Assembly: GCA_019828545.1 (NCBI GenBank)
Contig: JACVRA010000180.1
Location: forward strand, 168,048-232,047
Reading direction: 5' to 3'
From: Paracamarosporium sp. OC-R06-R3
Lineage: Eukaryota > Ascomycota > Dothideomycetes > Pleosporales > Didymosphaeriaceae
Length of the DNA: 64,000 bases
The notes beneath the pieces are model-generated. The model was given only the letters and a program-made list of their open reading frames with translations. It did no database searches and had not been told where the DNA came from. The translations under genes were made by a program, and so were the position numbers. Shown in pieces: positions 23,757 to 35,112 of this stretch; position 1 is the stretch's first letter, and every line of letters begins with the position of its first letter.

Positions 23757-25103
23757 TCACTGTACTGCTCGTCTCCACAAACTTGGTGCCCATCCAGCTA
23801 TCCTATCCCTTTCTGCGAGATACTCTGTGTCACCCGGAGCCGCCTGAACCGCCCTTCGAATGAACATTGTTGCCATTATCATGCATTGCATCACCTGTTC
23901 ACGTCGTGGATATACTTGCCCTAAAAGCCTGACACAGACTGCTGTCCTGTACCAGTGAGTGACCCTGAGCCCGAGGGTCGGTTGATAAGTAGAGCCTTCG
24001 TCGCCGAGAACTCTCAAGTAGTCTCTAGCCTGCCTATCAAATTGAAAGAAGGCATCACCGCATGCTTGAATACGATCCACTTCCCTGAGATCTCGCATCA
24101 TGTCCAAAATAGGACTACATGCACTGAGTTGGACATTGAAAAAGAGTTCCGCGAAGGAAGTGACGAAAAGCTGGCCACCATCGCTGACGAGTCTGTCGAA
24201 GTCGGCGGATCCATGTATGCAGCGCATAAGTTTGACAGTATTCATATACATCCGCAAGGATTCGAGTGTCGTTGCGGTCTCGCAATTGCTTTTACGGGTC
24301 CGAAGCTCGCGAAGTACATCTTCCGGTGAGAACCAGCGACGGCTAGCAACTGCCTGTGTAGTAGAAAGAGCGAGCTGCGCGTCAACGGTGCCAACGAGGG
24401 ATACATGTGGAAATCCACGGAGCACCGTGCCGAAATTGCCCAGCAGACTCGCTTGCCTTTCTACTGTGAAGTAGTGTGTTATTGAAGCTTTATAATCCGG
24501 GAGATGTTCAGGGTAGTCGTTTAGCTTAAGCTCAATCTTGACGTTCGTGTCAAGACCCTCGATGAGAGCGGTCGCCATGCCGAGCATCTCAGAAAAAGCA
24601 TCCCACTCGCGCCCCAAGATAAGAAACTTGAATTGTGGTCCTATTTCAGTAGGCCGTGAATGTATGTTCTCGTCGGAGTCGTCATCTGAATTTCTCTCCT
24701 CATCGTAGGGCTCATCCACCCGATCTTCTGGTATAGCACTCATTTTAACGCTCATGACACAACCCTGAAATCGGTCTACGATGGCGCGATCCATGGTAAC
24801 AATGGGCAACTCCGCATCCAAAAGCAATTGCGAGAGATTGATGTCAATGCTCGAAATCTTTATGAATAAATTTTCCTTCACCATAACATCGAAGGCCTCG
24901 CGATGAACTTGGCGACATGTACGCAAAATAGTCGTGTCAACCGAGTGAGTTGCTTGGACTATATTATTTCGCTCGCGGAGATCTGGATCTGAGGAGGGCG
25001 CTGCCGGAGGATCAAAATCGCAGAGGATTTCCCGATAGACCGTGTTCCTGATCTCGCCAGGCAGGTCAAGGAACCGGAAGTATTCCGCTTGACGTTCTGC
25101 CAT
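23757..25103 (-). CDS. F-box/2EXR-like protein of unknown role
   Basis: Intronless, 448 residues from the first in-frame ATG at 25103. The opening block (FRFLDLPGEIRNTVYREIL, residues 9-27) is the 2EXR/F-box-like motif found in large families of uncharacterised Pleosporales and Eurotiales proteins. It is followed by TTILRTCRQVHREA, the second half of that module. An acidic linker (residues 130-150, Asp/Glu-rich) leads into a helical C-terminal domain that I do not recognise. A substrate-adaptor role is possible by analogy with F-box proteins, but there is no direct evidence. Confidence 0.8.
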   Translation of the reverse strand: MAERQAEYFRFLDLPGEIRNTVYREILCDFDPPAAPSSDPDLRERNNIVQATHSVDTTILRTCRQVHREAFDVMVKENLFIKISSIDINLSQLLLDAELPIVTMDRAIVDRFQGCVMSVKMSAIPEDRVDEPYDEERNSDDDSDENIHSRPTEIGPQFKFLILGREWDAFSEMLGMATALIEGLDTNVKIELKLNDYPEHLPDYKASITHYFTVERQASLLGNFGTVLRGFPHVSLVGTVDAQLALSTTQAVASRRWFSPEDVLRELRTRKSNCETATTLESLRMYMNTVKLMRCIHGSADFDRLVSDGGQLFVTSFAELFFNVQLSACSPILDMMRDLREVDRIQACGDAFFQFDRQARDYLRVLGDEGSTYQPTLGLRVTHWYRTAVCVRLLGQVYPRREQVMQCMIMATMFIRRAVQAAPGDTEYLAERDRIAGWAPSLWRRAVQ

Positions 25104-25744
25104 CGCGATCAGGTAGAGTAATTTGTGGCTCAGTTGTGTTGCGAGCAGCGAATAATTTTGCAGCACCCGTGTCCAACGTCGCTTTGTGATATCGAACTTG
25201 TTACAAGCACCCTCAGGTTCCGCACATCATTGATAAGGTACCTTGGGTCAAAAACCAAACGATGGGGGCAGATGAAAGGTGAGATGAAGGAGCGCGACGA
25301 CCTAACATGCCCTGATGCTATGTGACCTAAAATGTTGGCGATGGCGCGTATTAAGCCTAACTGATCGCTAGCGCAATTGTGAGAGCAGTTCATAGTCACC
25401 TTTCATCTTCACGAAGCGCATCTGGAGATATTCCCTATAGGTGCCCTTATTTCTTTGTGCACTAGATACACTTTCGTACTAAGTAAACCTGGCATCGCGG
25501 AAGGACTACAATAAAATCTACCACTCACTGAAGTATCTGTACCTATGACACAAAACCAGCCGAAATGAACGCAATAAGCTCAGTTAACCTTTGCGCTAAG
25601 CCAACAAAACGCAGCAGCAAAAAGACAATATGCCACACACGATCCCGACCTGATATGACCACATAGTTCAGGGTTCCGAGAATTTATCTGCACGAGAGAG
25701 GAGGTATCTAGATGATGGCAAAAAGAAATCATGTATCACGATGT
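25104..25744. other. Intergenic region between F-box-like gene and tRNA
   Basis: Promoter side of the minus-strand F-box-like gene. The stretch is moderately AT-rich with no open frame worth calling. Confidence 0.45.
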
Positions 25745-25830
25745 TCTCCGCTCCCAGAATCGAACTAGGGACCTTTCGGTAACAACAGATATTACAGCCG
25801 AACGTGATAAACCAACTACACCAAGCGGAG
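25745..25830 (-). tRNA. tRNA-Tyr (GTA) with an 11-base intron
   Basis: The minus strand folds as a full cloverleaf. The 7-bp acceptor stem pairs 25830-25824 with 25752-25746, with discriminator A at 25745. The D arm has three good pairs and GG in the loop. The anticodon stem is TTCGG/CCGAA, with loop C-T-G-T-A-A. The T arm is CCTAG/CTGGG around TTCGATT. The anticodon GTA specifies tyrosine. Eleven extra bases follow position 37, which is where nuclear tRNA-Tyr introns always lie. The 86-nt length equals 75 nt of mature tRNA plus the intron. Confidence 0.95.
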
Positions 25831-26660
25831 GAATGCGCGCTGTAGCGCGCTTGGTGATTTGCAGATGGAAGATTGGCAAACTATGAACATTATATAGCCA
25901 TAGAACTCTTGATTACTCTAACAGGAGAGTTCCTCTGCCAGAGATGTTCAAGGCTAAAAAATGATTTTCGAGTGGGGTATTGCGGGGGGTTTGGTTGGTG
26001 CTAGTTGGTAGCGACGACCAGGGAGGGGCTAGGCGAATGGATATCAAAGACTCGATCCGCGGGTCGGTCGGCAACACATATGGATCGGATCAACACAACA
26101 GAGACGCAAACAGGATAAGGTGTGCACTCCCAAACTATGGATCTTGTTTTTTCTTGCCCTACCTTCAGCTTCACCCCTCCCCACTCGTCTTCACCTCGTT
26201 CTCCCCTCGCATCTGGCTTGCGAAAGGCTGTATGGAAATGAGTATTTCAGAACAGTAATTCATGCACTACGCTCAACACCACCCACCAGGAAAGCTCATC
26301 AAGAGTCCGGTACTAGAATCGAAAGTGCGCGAGTACCCAGCTCAACCAAACAGCCTCCCAACAAGTCCGACATCTTCCCTAGCCGACAAACAATATGAGT
26401 GTACGCCATTCGCTGCCCAAAATGATGTGCTTTCATGAACGTAAGCTGCGTTATGCCATAAATATGTGTACAGGTTTGTGCAAAAAGTGAGAACAAAAGT
26501 GCGTGCTGTCCGACTTGAAGTATGCTAAATCGAAAGTCAAATCTAGAGCGAATGATCGGTATCTCAAGATTTAGAAAGCCCGCAACGCCGGTGCTGTGCA
26601 ACAATGTCAAGGTAAGTCATCGTCTCTTCTACTACGGTCGACAGCTAGGCGTGTAAGGGA
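25831..26660. other. Intergenic region 3' of the phytochrome gene
   Basis: It holds the tRNA's upstream flank and the 3' flank of the phytochrome gene. Frames of 90-100 codons are present on both strands, without recognisable features. Confidence 0.4.
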
Positions 26661-29600
26661 TTAAACACCCTCGTTGTGTTCCGGTGCTTCCTCGGTATCA
26701 TAGTGGACATGCTTGCGCTCTTTTTCTTGTGCGCGAAGTAAACGATCTTGCTCGTCAGGGATGCGGCCCGATTCATCTCCTGCTCTGGGATCGTCTGGAT
26801 TTTTGGCTGCGGCTTCTGTACCTTCGGAGGGATTTGAGACAGGCGGTTGCCCTGAGGGGATCGTCGATGTGTCATCAGATCCCATTTGATTCATATGGAA
26901 CCAGCCCCCACCTTCCCATTCGCCTGGCTGATACAGGCACGATTCCCGAATGTTAGGATCTACGCTAGCGGCCATAAGCTCGTTCAGTCGTGGAAAGGAG
27001 ATAGGTTTAAGAATCCAAGCATCAAAGCCCGCATCCATATACTCCTGGCGATTCTTCTCGATAAGGGAAGCAGAAACGGCGATGATCGGAACCCTGCCAT
27101 AGAGTGCAGCACGAGGAGAATATATATCCTTATGCGTCTTCTCAAAAGACCTAATCATCTTTGTTGAGGTAAGACCGTCAACGATGGGCATCTATCATCT
27201 ATTAGCATGCGCTGGCATTAAAAGAAGCTGAAGACGTACCTGCATATCCATCAGGACGATGTCAAAATCCTGAGGTTTGTCGCCGTATGCCCCGGCACAT
27301 TCTTCTCCATTGACAGTAAGATACACTTGATGCCCTAGTTTTTCGAGTCGTTTCTGCACGATTCTGCTGTTGACTGGATCATCTTCGGCAACCAAAACAC
27401 GTAAGTGTTCGGGAGAGAGCTCGTCTGAACCTGTGGAAACTTTTTTCGGCTCATCCGATACCTCTCCGAGAACAGAACCGGACTTCGGGCGTGGGTCAAT
27501 AGGTGACCCTACATCGTCCGGCACTTTGACCGCCTTAAGCGAGGTTCTAGAGAAACTAACAGTTTCTTCGCCAGGCGAACTGATATCCATGGACCTTTGG
27601 TGGGGTGGAACCACGATCTGTCTATCTTCTAAACTCTTTGAACGACCCCTTTGCGGCGAAGCAGACATCGCACTATCTACACTGTTACGTTTCGGGAGAG
27701 AAGGCCGCATGGATTTCGAGCTTGTACTACGCTCGCCCACGGGCCGTCTGTCCACCATATGTGGCTCCTGTATAGCTTCAATCAGGCGGTCAACATCACT
27801 GCGTTGGCTCCTATTGCTAGAAATGCTCTTGAAGCTTCGAAGGCTCTTGGCGCTGTTTAGACTCTCCGCGCTTGGCTTTCTGGCTACAGCGCCGCTATCG
27901 TTGGAGTCATTACGTGTCAAACTCGGGGCGACGAGTGTGCGTTCGCCAGTTTCACCGACCGGTGACGGAATATCAGGCAAAGCAGTTACGCTCCCTTCTG
28001 ACGATTCAACAGCAGCTGATTCTTGTATTTCAGCGTCGGGCAACTCGAAAGGAAATTGTATGACGAATCGCGAACCCTTTCCTTCTTCCGACTTTAGTCG
28101 AAGCTGGCCATCCATATTCTTGATGATGCGCGCAACGACAGCAAGCCCAAGCCCAAGCGTAGTCTTGTCGTTCTGATCCATCATCTGTTCGGTAGTGGGG
28201 ATAATGGCGTCTTCAAGCATTGCTGCGGGCTCGGATTGAACCTGTTCCAGATCGTTGAATAATTGATCGAGTTTCTTCGAGCTCATACCAACTCCCGTGT
28301 CGGTCACTGCCACCTCCACATCTACATGATTCTTGTCACGCCTTCCAGCAACATACATCTCGACATTTACCCCTCCTTGACTGGTGTTTTGTATGGCATT
28401 CGCAGTGATGTTTGATATGACCTGGCGTACTCGTCGCTGGTCTCCTATGCAATGATGAGGCAGCCCAGGATGTTCCGTAACATTGTATGAAATACCCTTT
28501 CGTTTTGCGTCCCCTACAAACATATTCGTGGCTTCTCTGAGAGTATCTCGGAGGTCGAAGGTCTCGCCCTTGATCAACGGACCTCCTTCCTCGGTCTTGG
28601 TCAGATCAAGCAGATCGTTGATCACGTAAATCAAGGATTTGGACGCGGAATGTGATCGAGCAAGGTTTTCCCTGGTCTCTTGGTCTAGCGAGCCTTCCAA
28701 AGCAATTTCGAGATAATTGATGATGGCGTTTAAGGGCGTTCGGACTTCATGCGCCGAATTCGCCAGTAATAATCTTGTCAGTTGGCTGCTTTGCAATGCA
28801 GCTTCTTTTTGCCGCCAAACTTCAATGAATTTTCCATAGACAAGACAGAGCACTGCAGCAGTTTCCACTTCCTCCTCGGTCCATTCTCGAGACTTACCGA
28901 CGACCGTTTCAGACCACATTTTGAAACTCTTACGAGGTTCCAAATAGCCTTCAGTGCCTTCTTTGATGAACTTTTCGTAGGGATTACCCGCCCATTTTAC
29001 CTCTCTAAGCTGTCCTTTTCTGAAGAACACGATAAAGTCATGTCCACCCGCAGAAAGCGGTACGATCAGCATCCCTGCAATAATCTGGAACCCGGGAGGA
29101 TAACGAAGATCTGGGAAATCTTGACTAACATCCGTCGAAGTCAAGACAGATGATATTTTCCGCATCCGAAAGTACTCCAACAATGCCAAGGCTTCTTGTG
29201 AGTTCTCCAGCTGACCCATAATTTTTGTTTCGTCTCTAATAGACAACAATCCGAAATCGGCATCGAATAATTTCAACAGGTCATCTGATGAAGCAATTAT
29301 ATAACCGGATGGGTTGTGCTGAGTAGGGACGGTATTGATAAGTTTTCTGGCTTGGAGTCGTGATGCGTAGGAAAGTCGCTCAATGTTGCGCGAGGCTGAA
29401 TCGCCTACAAGGCGACACATTTTCCGTATGGGAAACGAAACGCGCATACCGCGCGATCCGTAAGAATGGCATGCTATCAGCCCCCAAAGTTCACCGAAAG
29501 CGTTGATGGAAATGGACATGGAGGACCGCACCGCCATGTTGGCGAGATATTTGAGGTGGATCGGCGACATTGCGCGAAGATAGGAATGAGTTAGATCAAG

Positions 29601-31306
29601 AGGAGTCTCCAGATCTTCTGCGCTACGGCAAACGAGCCGGGCCGTTTCGAGGTCGCGATCATAAAGCATGCGAACCTTGTTGATCTTATACAGCTCCCTA
29701 GCCTGTTTGGGGATGTCGGATGCTGGAAAACTGAGGCCCTTGTAAAGATCCTTCGTAGCGCGTGGGTCTACAAGCTCGGTCACAACACGACCGGTGAAGG
29801 CTTGATCGAACTGGTAAATCATTACACGATGAAACCCTGTTAATTCTTTGACCACACCGACTAGTACCTTGAGGAATTTCTCCAGGTTTGGTGCCGCTGC
29901 AAGCTGTTCCTGGACTTGTGACATGATGTTGAACACCTCCATGGCCGCAGCTTCTCCCTTGCGTTTTCGAGCACTCCGTAGTACCCTCAAGGGCCGGCTG
30001 CCGATTTCGGTGCTTTCTTGAAGTTCTGCAGGGGTGGGATTGCTCTGAAGTGTATCTTCCGGAATGTCAGGGGTCAGCTCGCTTGAAGGTACCAAAGGGT
30101 AGATGTCGTCGTCTTCGAGTTCGAATTCACAAATGATTAAGCCCGGGTTCGCGTCGTTGATGTGTATTGCACACCACAATTTACGTGAGCGTTTGGCATT
30201 GGGCGTCTTAATAGATAAGGTGAAAACTTCGGGCCCGTTGGTCTGTACGTCTGCGTCTTCATCCTTGATAAAGTCGATGTGATCTAGAAGATTGTCTGCC
30301 TGCTCTTCTGACAGGATATCGGTGAAACTTTCCAGCGCGAAAAGCTCACGTGGTGACCGTCCAAGGATCCGCTTAGAGTTCTCGCTTACTATGCGCACAG
30401 GAAGACTCCCACTTCCTCCAGGGTCTTCCTGAAGTGCCAATAGGAGACCGAAGCCTTGTACGGCGCCAGGAATGTGTATTGGTTCGTCTTCGCAACGCTG
30501 TAGGGTATCGCCGTCACGGCCAGTTATTACAGCATGGCCACCCTCTGTGACAACATGTTTGAAGCGATGTGTAACCAAGTTGCCAATGTCCCCTAGACTG
30601 CTGGCAGCACTCTTGATTGAAGCTGCGTCAGCTGAAGGAGGCTGCTCAGGCTTCAATGACGGTGAGCGGCTCATGTTGCCGTGAATGCTGTCGGTGTAGC
30701 TGCTGGAGCCAAAATCGTTGAACAGCTGTGCGGGTAACGAGGGCGGCCCTTTCCGTGGCGTGTCGCTGCGACTTAACCCGCCGGGACCTCTATTCGCGGA
30801 GGTTTGTCTGACCGTGCCTTGTTGCTGCGAAGCACTCCGCTGGGACACCTGCGAAGCCGTCGAACCCTGCGACTGTCGGCGTGCCTCGGCCGGTACACGT
30901 GCATCGTGTCGAGAGTATTGGTGGAAATAGTCGGTTTGGCCGCGCTGAGTGGGTGTGGGAGTAGGATCAACAGATACGACGCTATCCTCGGGTCAGTGCG
31001 CGTTGCTGGAGGCACATGCATCGCCTCGATATGGAGAAAAAGCAGCAGCATGCTGGTTGCCTACCTGCGAATCGGAAAGACACGATCGTTTGCGCTAGGG
31101 CTGAGGGTGCCCATTCCTTCAGAGGGCGAAACGGCAGTATTGACTGGTGGTAGTGAAGAAGACCCCACTACGGTTGGGGGGATCGCGGGTGGCAACGACC
31201 ATGGCTTTTCGCCTGTGCCTGGCGAGGGTGCAGCAAAATCGGTTGCTTCGACATCGGGTGCCGCAGCGGGCTCGGGAGGTGGATGCTGCGGTGGTGATTG
31301 AGACAT
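26661..31306 (-). CDS. fphA: Fungal phytochrome hybrid histidine kinase
   Basis: Three exons (31306-31065, 30981-27240, 27191-26661) give 1504 residues. The first intron (83 bp) joins PIR to SVVSVDPTPTP; the second (48 bp) splits the receiver domain. Order: a disordered Ser/Pro/Gln-rich N-terminus (1-215); a PAS-type domain with Cys244 in RCEDEPIHIPG, the biliverdin-binding cysteine of bacterial and fungal phytochromes; GAF with the PASDIP motif (about 500-505); PHY with the tongue PRKSF (about 763); HisKA with His825 in NSAHEVRTPLN; and HATPase with DTGVGM and GLGL boxes. A Ser/Arg-rich linker of about 200 residues leads to a receiver domain with phospho-acceptor Asp1326 (VLMDMQMPIVDG) and conserved Lys in LKPIS. 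It senses red/far-red light and feeds phosphorelay and Hog1-type stress signalling in related fungi. The ATG at 31306 is the only one giving the conserved N-terminus. Confidence 0.95.
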
Positions 31307-32659
31307 GATCGCCGCAGCTGCTTGTCAAGCGTGAGGAAGAGGCGTGTATATCGATGGCCACGGGCGGGGCGCCTGTGGTTAGCGAAGATTGGATTCGTGA
31401 CTGGACAATGTCTCTCGGACGGTCGAGTGCGCACAAAGAATTCGGCGCGGTCACCCGTGGGCGTCTCAGGTGCCCATGGACGATAGCAGCGCACTTGGTA
31501 TGACGTTGGTGTAGGCGTCTCTCAGCATTCACCGAAGCGGCTGCTCTCCCGAAACCGGGCTTATGCAGGGCGTGCGAGAAGCAGGGAGTGGGACCCTGAG
31601 GGTGCGGTTCGTCGTGCTCGAGGGAGCCTCGAATGCACGCTGAGGGTGGGGGAGACGTGGTGGAAGGAAGGGGTGGTCTGGTCAATGGCAAAACATGCTC
31701 CCACTAGCGTCGGCGCAGTGAAGGGGAAGACGGCAGCAGAGGCTTAAGGCACGGCCGGCGCGGACGCAGCACAGGTAGACGGAGTCATGGATGGTACGTG
31801 GAGGAGACGGGGTCAGAGCCACAGTGGGCAGACGCGGGCAGGCGTCGGTGTGGCTTGATGAGGGACAAGAGCGCAGATCATGGGAGATGAGTAGGAGATC
31901 GGCGCTGGCTCGAGAGCTAGCGGATGCGCAAAGTGTCGATGTGGACGATGGAGCCGATGGGCACGGCCTGGCGGCGGGATGCGCAATTCTCAGCACAACG
32001 CTCCACCGCGCGCATCAGAAGATTGGAGAGGTGCTGGGGCTCCGCTACGTCATGCGCCTGGGAAAGGAAATGCACATTACCGGCGAGGCCCCTGGTCGGC
32101 GGGCTGCCGAGCTGCAGCCTTTGCCAGTGAGCCGCGCACGGTAGCTGTAGGCGTGACAGGGCGTCTGTCCATGGGCATTTGCACGTCAACTGCTAGCAGC
32201 GCGCTAGACGGCAGGCCGGGCTGGAAAAATTAGAGGTGCGCAACGCCAGGGGCGCTTTTTGCGGAGCCTTGCAATGCTCGAGTCACGTGACCTTTGCCAC
32301 TTGCATGCGCACAGCAGCCGGATCCGACAGTTGGTCGCGTTGGATGACCAGTAAGCTCCATCCTTGGATGTCGGTTGTTCTGGACAGTGCATGGCAAGCT
32401 GCGTCTGCAGGCTCGTCCACCCCGGGCAAACCATCTCCAGCTTGCAGTCCATGCATAGCAGCGTGGCTTCCCGGGGAGCATTTTCACGTGTACGGGTGCA
32501 TTATGTCAGCGCCGTCCGATTCGTCGGGCCTGCGCGGCCAATCAAGGCTGCCACATACTACGGCGTCGCGCCACCCACTGTAGCCGTCAATGCGGAAACA
32601 GCGTGCGCACACGTCGACATGCACTCACTCCTCCATCCTCCGCCGTGCCTTTCGCCTCC
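31307..32659. other. Shared divergent promoter, phytochrome and flavoprotein-like gene
   Basis: This 1.35-kb GC-rich region lies between two divergent start codons. Its many open frames on both strands look like by-products of GC content. I found no RNA gene or repeat. It must hold both promoters. Confidence 0.5.
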
Positions 32660-34387
32660 ATGACGAAGCGCTCGCTGAACGTCCTCCTTGCCCTTACTGA
32701 CGCCTCGACCCTCGAGTTCGGCTGCAGAATCGCTGCCCGTCTCCACCGCATCGCCGATGTCTCGCTCCAGATCATCGCTAGCCATGAGTTCCCAGCGTCC
32801 TCCCACGTAGTGCCCCCTGCGCTCGAGCCCGTATGGCACCGATACGACGTCGAGAGTAACGCGAGGCCTGAGTGGCAGCACGCAGACTATGTCGATACCA
32901 AGGTCGCCGAATACTGCCAGTGGGCCCATCTACTCGTGCTGGCACCTCTAGACGCTGAGAACATAGCCCGTATGCTGCACGGCTTCACTAGCAACTTACA
33001 TCTTCAAGTCCTACGTAGCTGGGATGTCTCCAAGAAGATCCTACTCATACCGGCCATGTCTACACTTATGTGGGAGCACCCCATGTCCAAGAAGCAGATC
33101 AGCAAGATCCGAAGGAAATGGAACTGGATACGCGTGTTGCCGCCGTACCTATGGACCTTCGACCACATGGGCCGGAAGTACCAGATTTGGGAGGGACACA
33201 AGACATTCAACGAATCGATCCAGACGCAAATCGACCTCATGGCTGTGGGGGACGGTCGTATCGCACTACCAATAGCTCATATGCCCACACTAACTCCAAC
33301 AAAGAGCAAAGGGCCTCGTCTACCACCAGAACTATGGTCAATTATCCTAGAATTCACAGAAGATTGGGAACTTGCTACCATGCTGAATGTCCGCACGACG
33401 CTTCCCACCCCGCCAGAGTGGCGGCAGGCCGCCAGCGAAGATGGACCCAAAACCCAGATGCAGAGGCTAGAGTGGACGCTGCTGACGGGCACATATGCGG
33501 ATATTAGAGCATTGCTTGATGCGGAACCACCAACGCGCATATCGCGTCTTTGCATCGAGCTTATCATGCGCTTCGCCATGGTACCTGTCTTGACTCACTT
33601 GGAAAATGCACATAAGGAGCTCTTCTGGGGTACGTTTGGGCATGCGTTTCTTCCACATAAGGCGTCCATGTTCGGTAGGACGGAGATACTGGAGTATTGG
33701 CGAACGTCGCCAACATTTCTTACCAAAGAGTATTCCACCGAGGCCATAGACAGTGCGAGTCGTTCCGGGTCTACTCAGGCTCTGAACTGGTGGTTCCATT
33801 CTGGGTTGCCATTAAAATTCACAGAGTCTGCTTTGGAGGCAGCAAGTTCACAAGGTCACGTCGAAGTTCTCGAATGGTGGAAGGAGCACAGCAGATATCG
33901 CTCCACGCCCGCTTCACCACCGTCGCCAACAAAGCAGAAAGATGAGGGTCAGGAGAAGCGGCCACCCTTGACACTCAAAGTTGGCAAGTCCATCACATAC
34001 GCTACACAGGCAGGTTGCCTTCCAGCCGTGGTTTTCTGGGTCGAATCCGGCATCCCTTTCTCCCACGAGGACACCATAGCAAAGCTTGCCTCGGCCCACG
34101 GTCACACTCGCATACTTGACTACTGGCATAGACACTGCGGCGAGAAGATGTTGTTCGACAACCAGGTCCTCGTGGGCCCCACCAAGATGGGGCACGCAGA
34201 GGTGCTGGAATGGTGGAAGCGAAGCGGTTTACGAGTGGAATACAAGACGTGCGACATCGAAGAGGCACTGGAGGATGGTGTGGAGGGTGAGGCGGGTGAG
34301 GATGTGCGGAAGTGGTGGGCTCGTAATGGCCTCAATCTCGGCGTAGGTACGAGTGAGTGGATGAGGGTTAAAGTCCTCGGATCGTAG
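32660..34387 (+). CDS. Degenerate flavoprotein domain fused to F-box-like and ankyrin-like repeats
   Basis: Intronless, 575 residues from the ATG at 32660. Residues 5-165 match the flavoprotein fold of phosphopantothenoylcysteine decarboxylase/Hal3: a first strand NVLLALTDAST, then WAHLLVLAPLDAENIA, then ILLIPAMSTLMWEHP, then IRVLPP. The catalytic His (in the HIEL motif of active enzymes) aligns with Val82, and the Asn of PAMN is Ser134, so decarboxylase activity is unlikely. Residues 219-245 (GPRLPPELWSIILEF...) resemble an F-box. From about 320 to 560 there are irregular ankyrin-like units built on (A)xSxGHxEVLEWW, with a low-complexity insert near 425. Separate true PPCDC and Hal3 genes presumably exist elsewhere. 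FMN binding is undecided. The function is unknown. Confidence 0.7.
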   Translation: MTKRSLNVLLALTDASTLEFGCRIAARLHRIADVSLQIIASHEFPASSHVVPPALEPVWHRYDVESNARPEWQHADYVDTKVAEYCQWAHLLVLAPLDAENIARMLHGFTSNLHLQVLRSWDVSKKILLIPAMSTLMWEHPMSKKQISKIRRKWNWIRVLPPYLWTFDHMGRKYQIWEGHKTFNESIQTQIDLMAVGDGRIALPIAHMPTLTPTKSKGPRLPPELWSIILEFTEDWELATMLNVRTTLPTPPEWRQAASEDGPKTQMQRLEWTLLTGTYADIRALLDAEPPTRISRLCIELIMRFAMVPVLTHLENAHKELFWGTFGHAFLPHKASMFGRTEILEYWRTSPTFLTKEYSTEAIDSASRSGSTQALNWWFHSGLPLKFTESALEAASSQGHVEVLEWWKEHSRYRSTPASPPSPTKQKDEGQEKRPPLTLKVGKSITYATQAGCLPAVVFWVESGIPFSHEDTIAKLASAHGHTRILDYWHRHCGEKMLFDNQVLVGPTKMGHAEVLEWWKRSGLRVEYKTCDIEEALEDGVEGEAGEDVRKWWARNGLNLGVGTSEWMRVKVLGS

Positions 34388-35112
34388 ATCAGGCATTATA
34401 CTGTGTGTCCAGGTAGCATAAGGTGCATGGGTAACGGCGTCGGCGATGCATTCATAAAAGCCTACAGTCGGGGAAGTAATGTCCAAAGATCAGACCATTG
34501 TCCCAAAGAAGGTTCAAGCATATTCCGCACAGAAGCACCTCAAGTGCACATGTGACATCCACATTCCATGTGGTCGTTGCAAATTGGTAGAAGTAGGTAG
34601 GGTATGTCCAAGCGCTATAATAGGCGCCTCCGCACTGCAAATAGCCGAGTTGCAGGGATCCGCTCTTGGCAATTCTCTGGACCGAAGCTCGTCGAACATC
34701 CTAACACTTGTGAACATCGTCAGCTCCCTGCTTCTCCTACCTGCCTTTCTCCGGCAACGTTACCCGCACACAATTGAGCCTGCTTTCTCCAGAACAACAC
34801 GCAATGGCCTACTGAGCTACTCTTTGATACCGTATTTATTCCTCTCTAGTGGCAGTTGAACCTCACAGCTGCACTGATATCTGGTACGGAAACACCCACA
34901 GACCCAGTCCCATCAACTTTTGTGCCCAACCGCCCACACGCCCACTTCTGCATCGGCAATCTTCCCTTACTTACTCAGGCCATAGATCTGACCACGCCCA
35001 CCCACTCGCACTTCTTATTCGAAACCCTCGTCCTGGCGCTGCACTCGTAGCCCGCTCACACCACCGTCTACACGAACCCCCCTTTGGTCAACTCGAACGG
35101 TTAACTCTCATA
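34388..35112. other. Intergenic region upstream of scp160
   Basis: It holds the 5' leader and promoter of scp160. Pyrimidine-rich tracts lie close to the start codon, which is common for highly expressed fungal genes. A plus-strand frame at 34479-34859 has no recognisable content. Confidence 0.45.

Noticed and set aside
27370..28176. 268-codon plus-strand frame opposite the phytochrome
   Set aside because: Antisense shadow of a well-supported coding exon; Ser/Arg/Leu-rich as expected for a shadow.
34479..34859. 126-codon plus-strand frame upstream of scp160
   Set aside because: No recognisable domain; it lies in the scp160 promoter, and a few CxC pairs alone do not support a gene.
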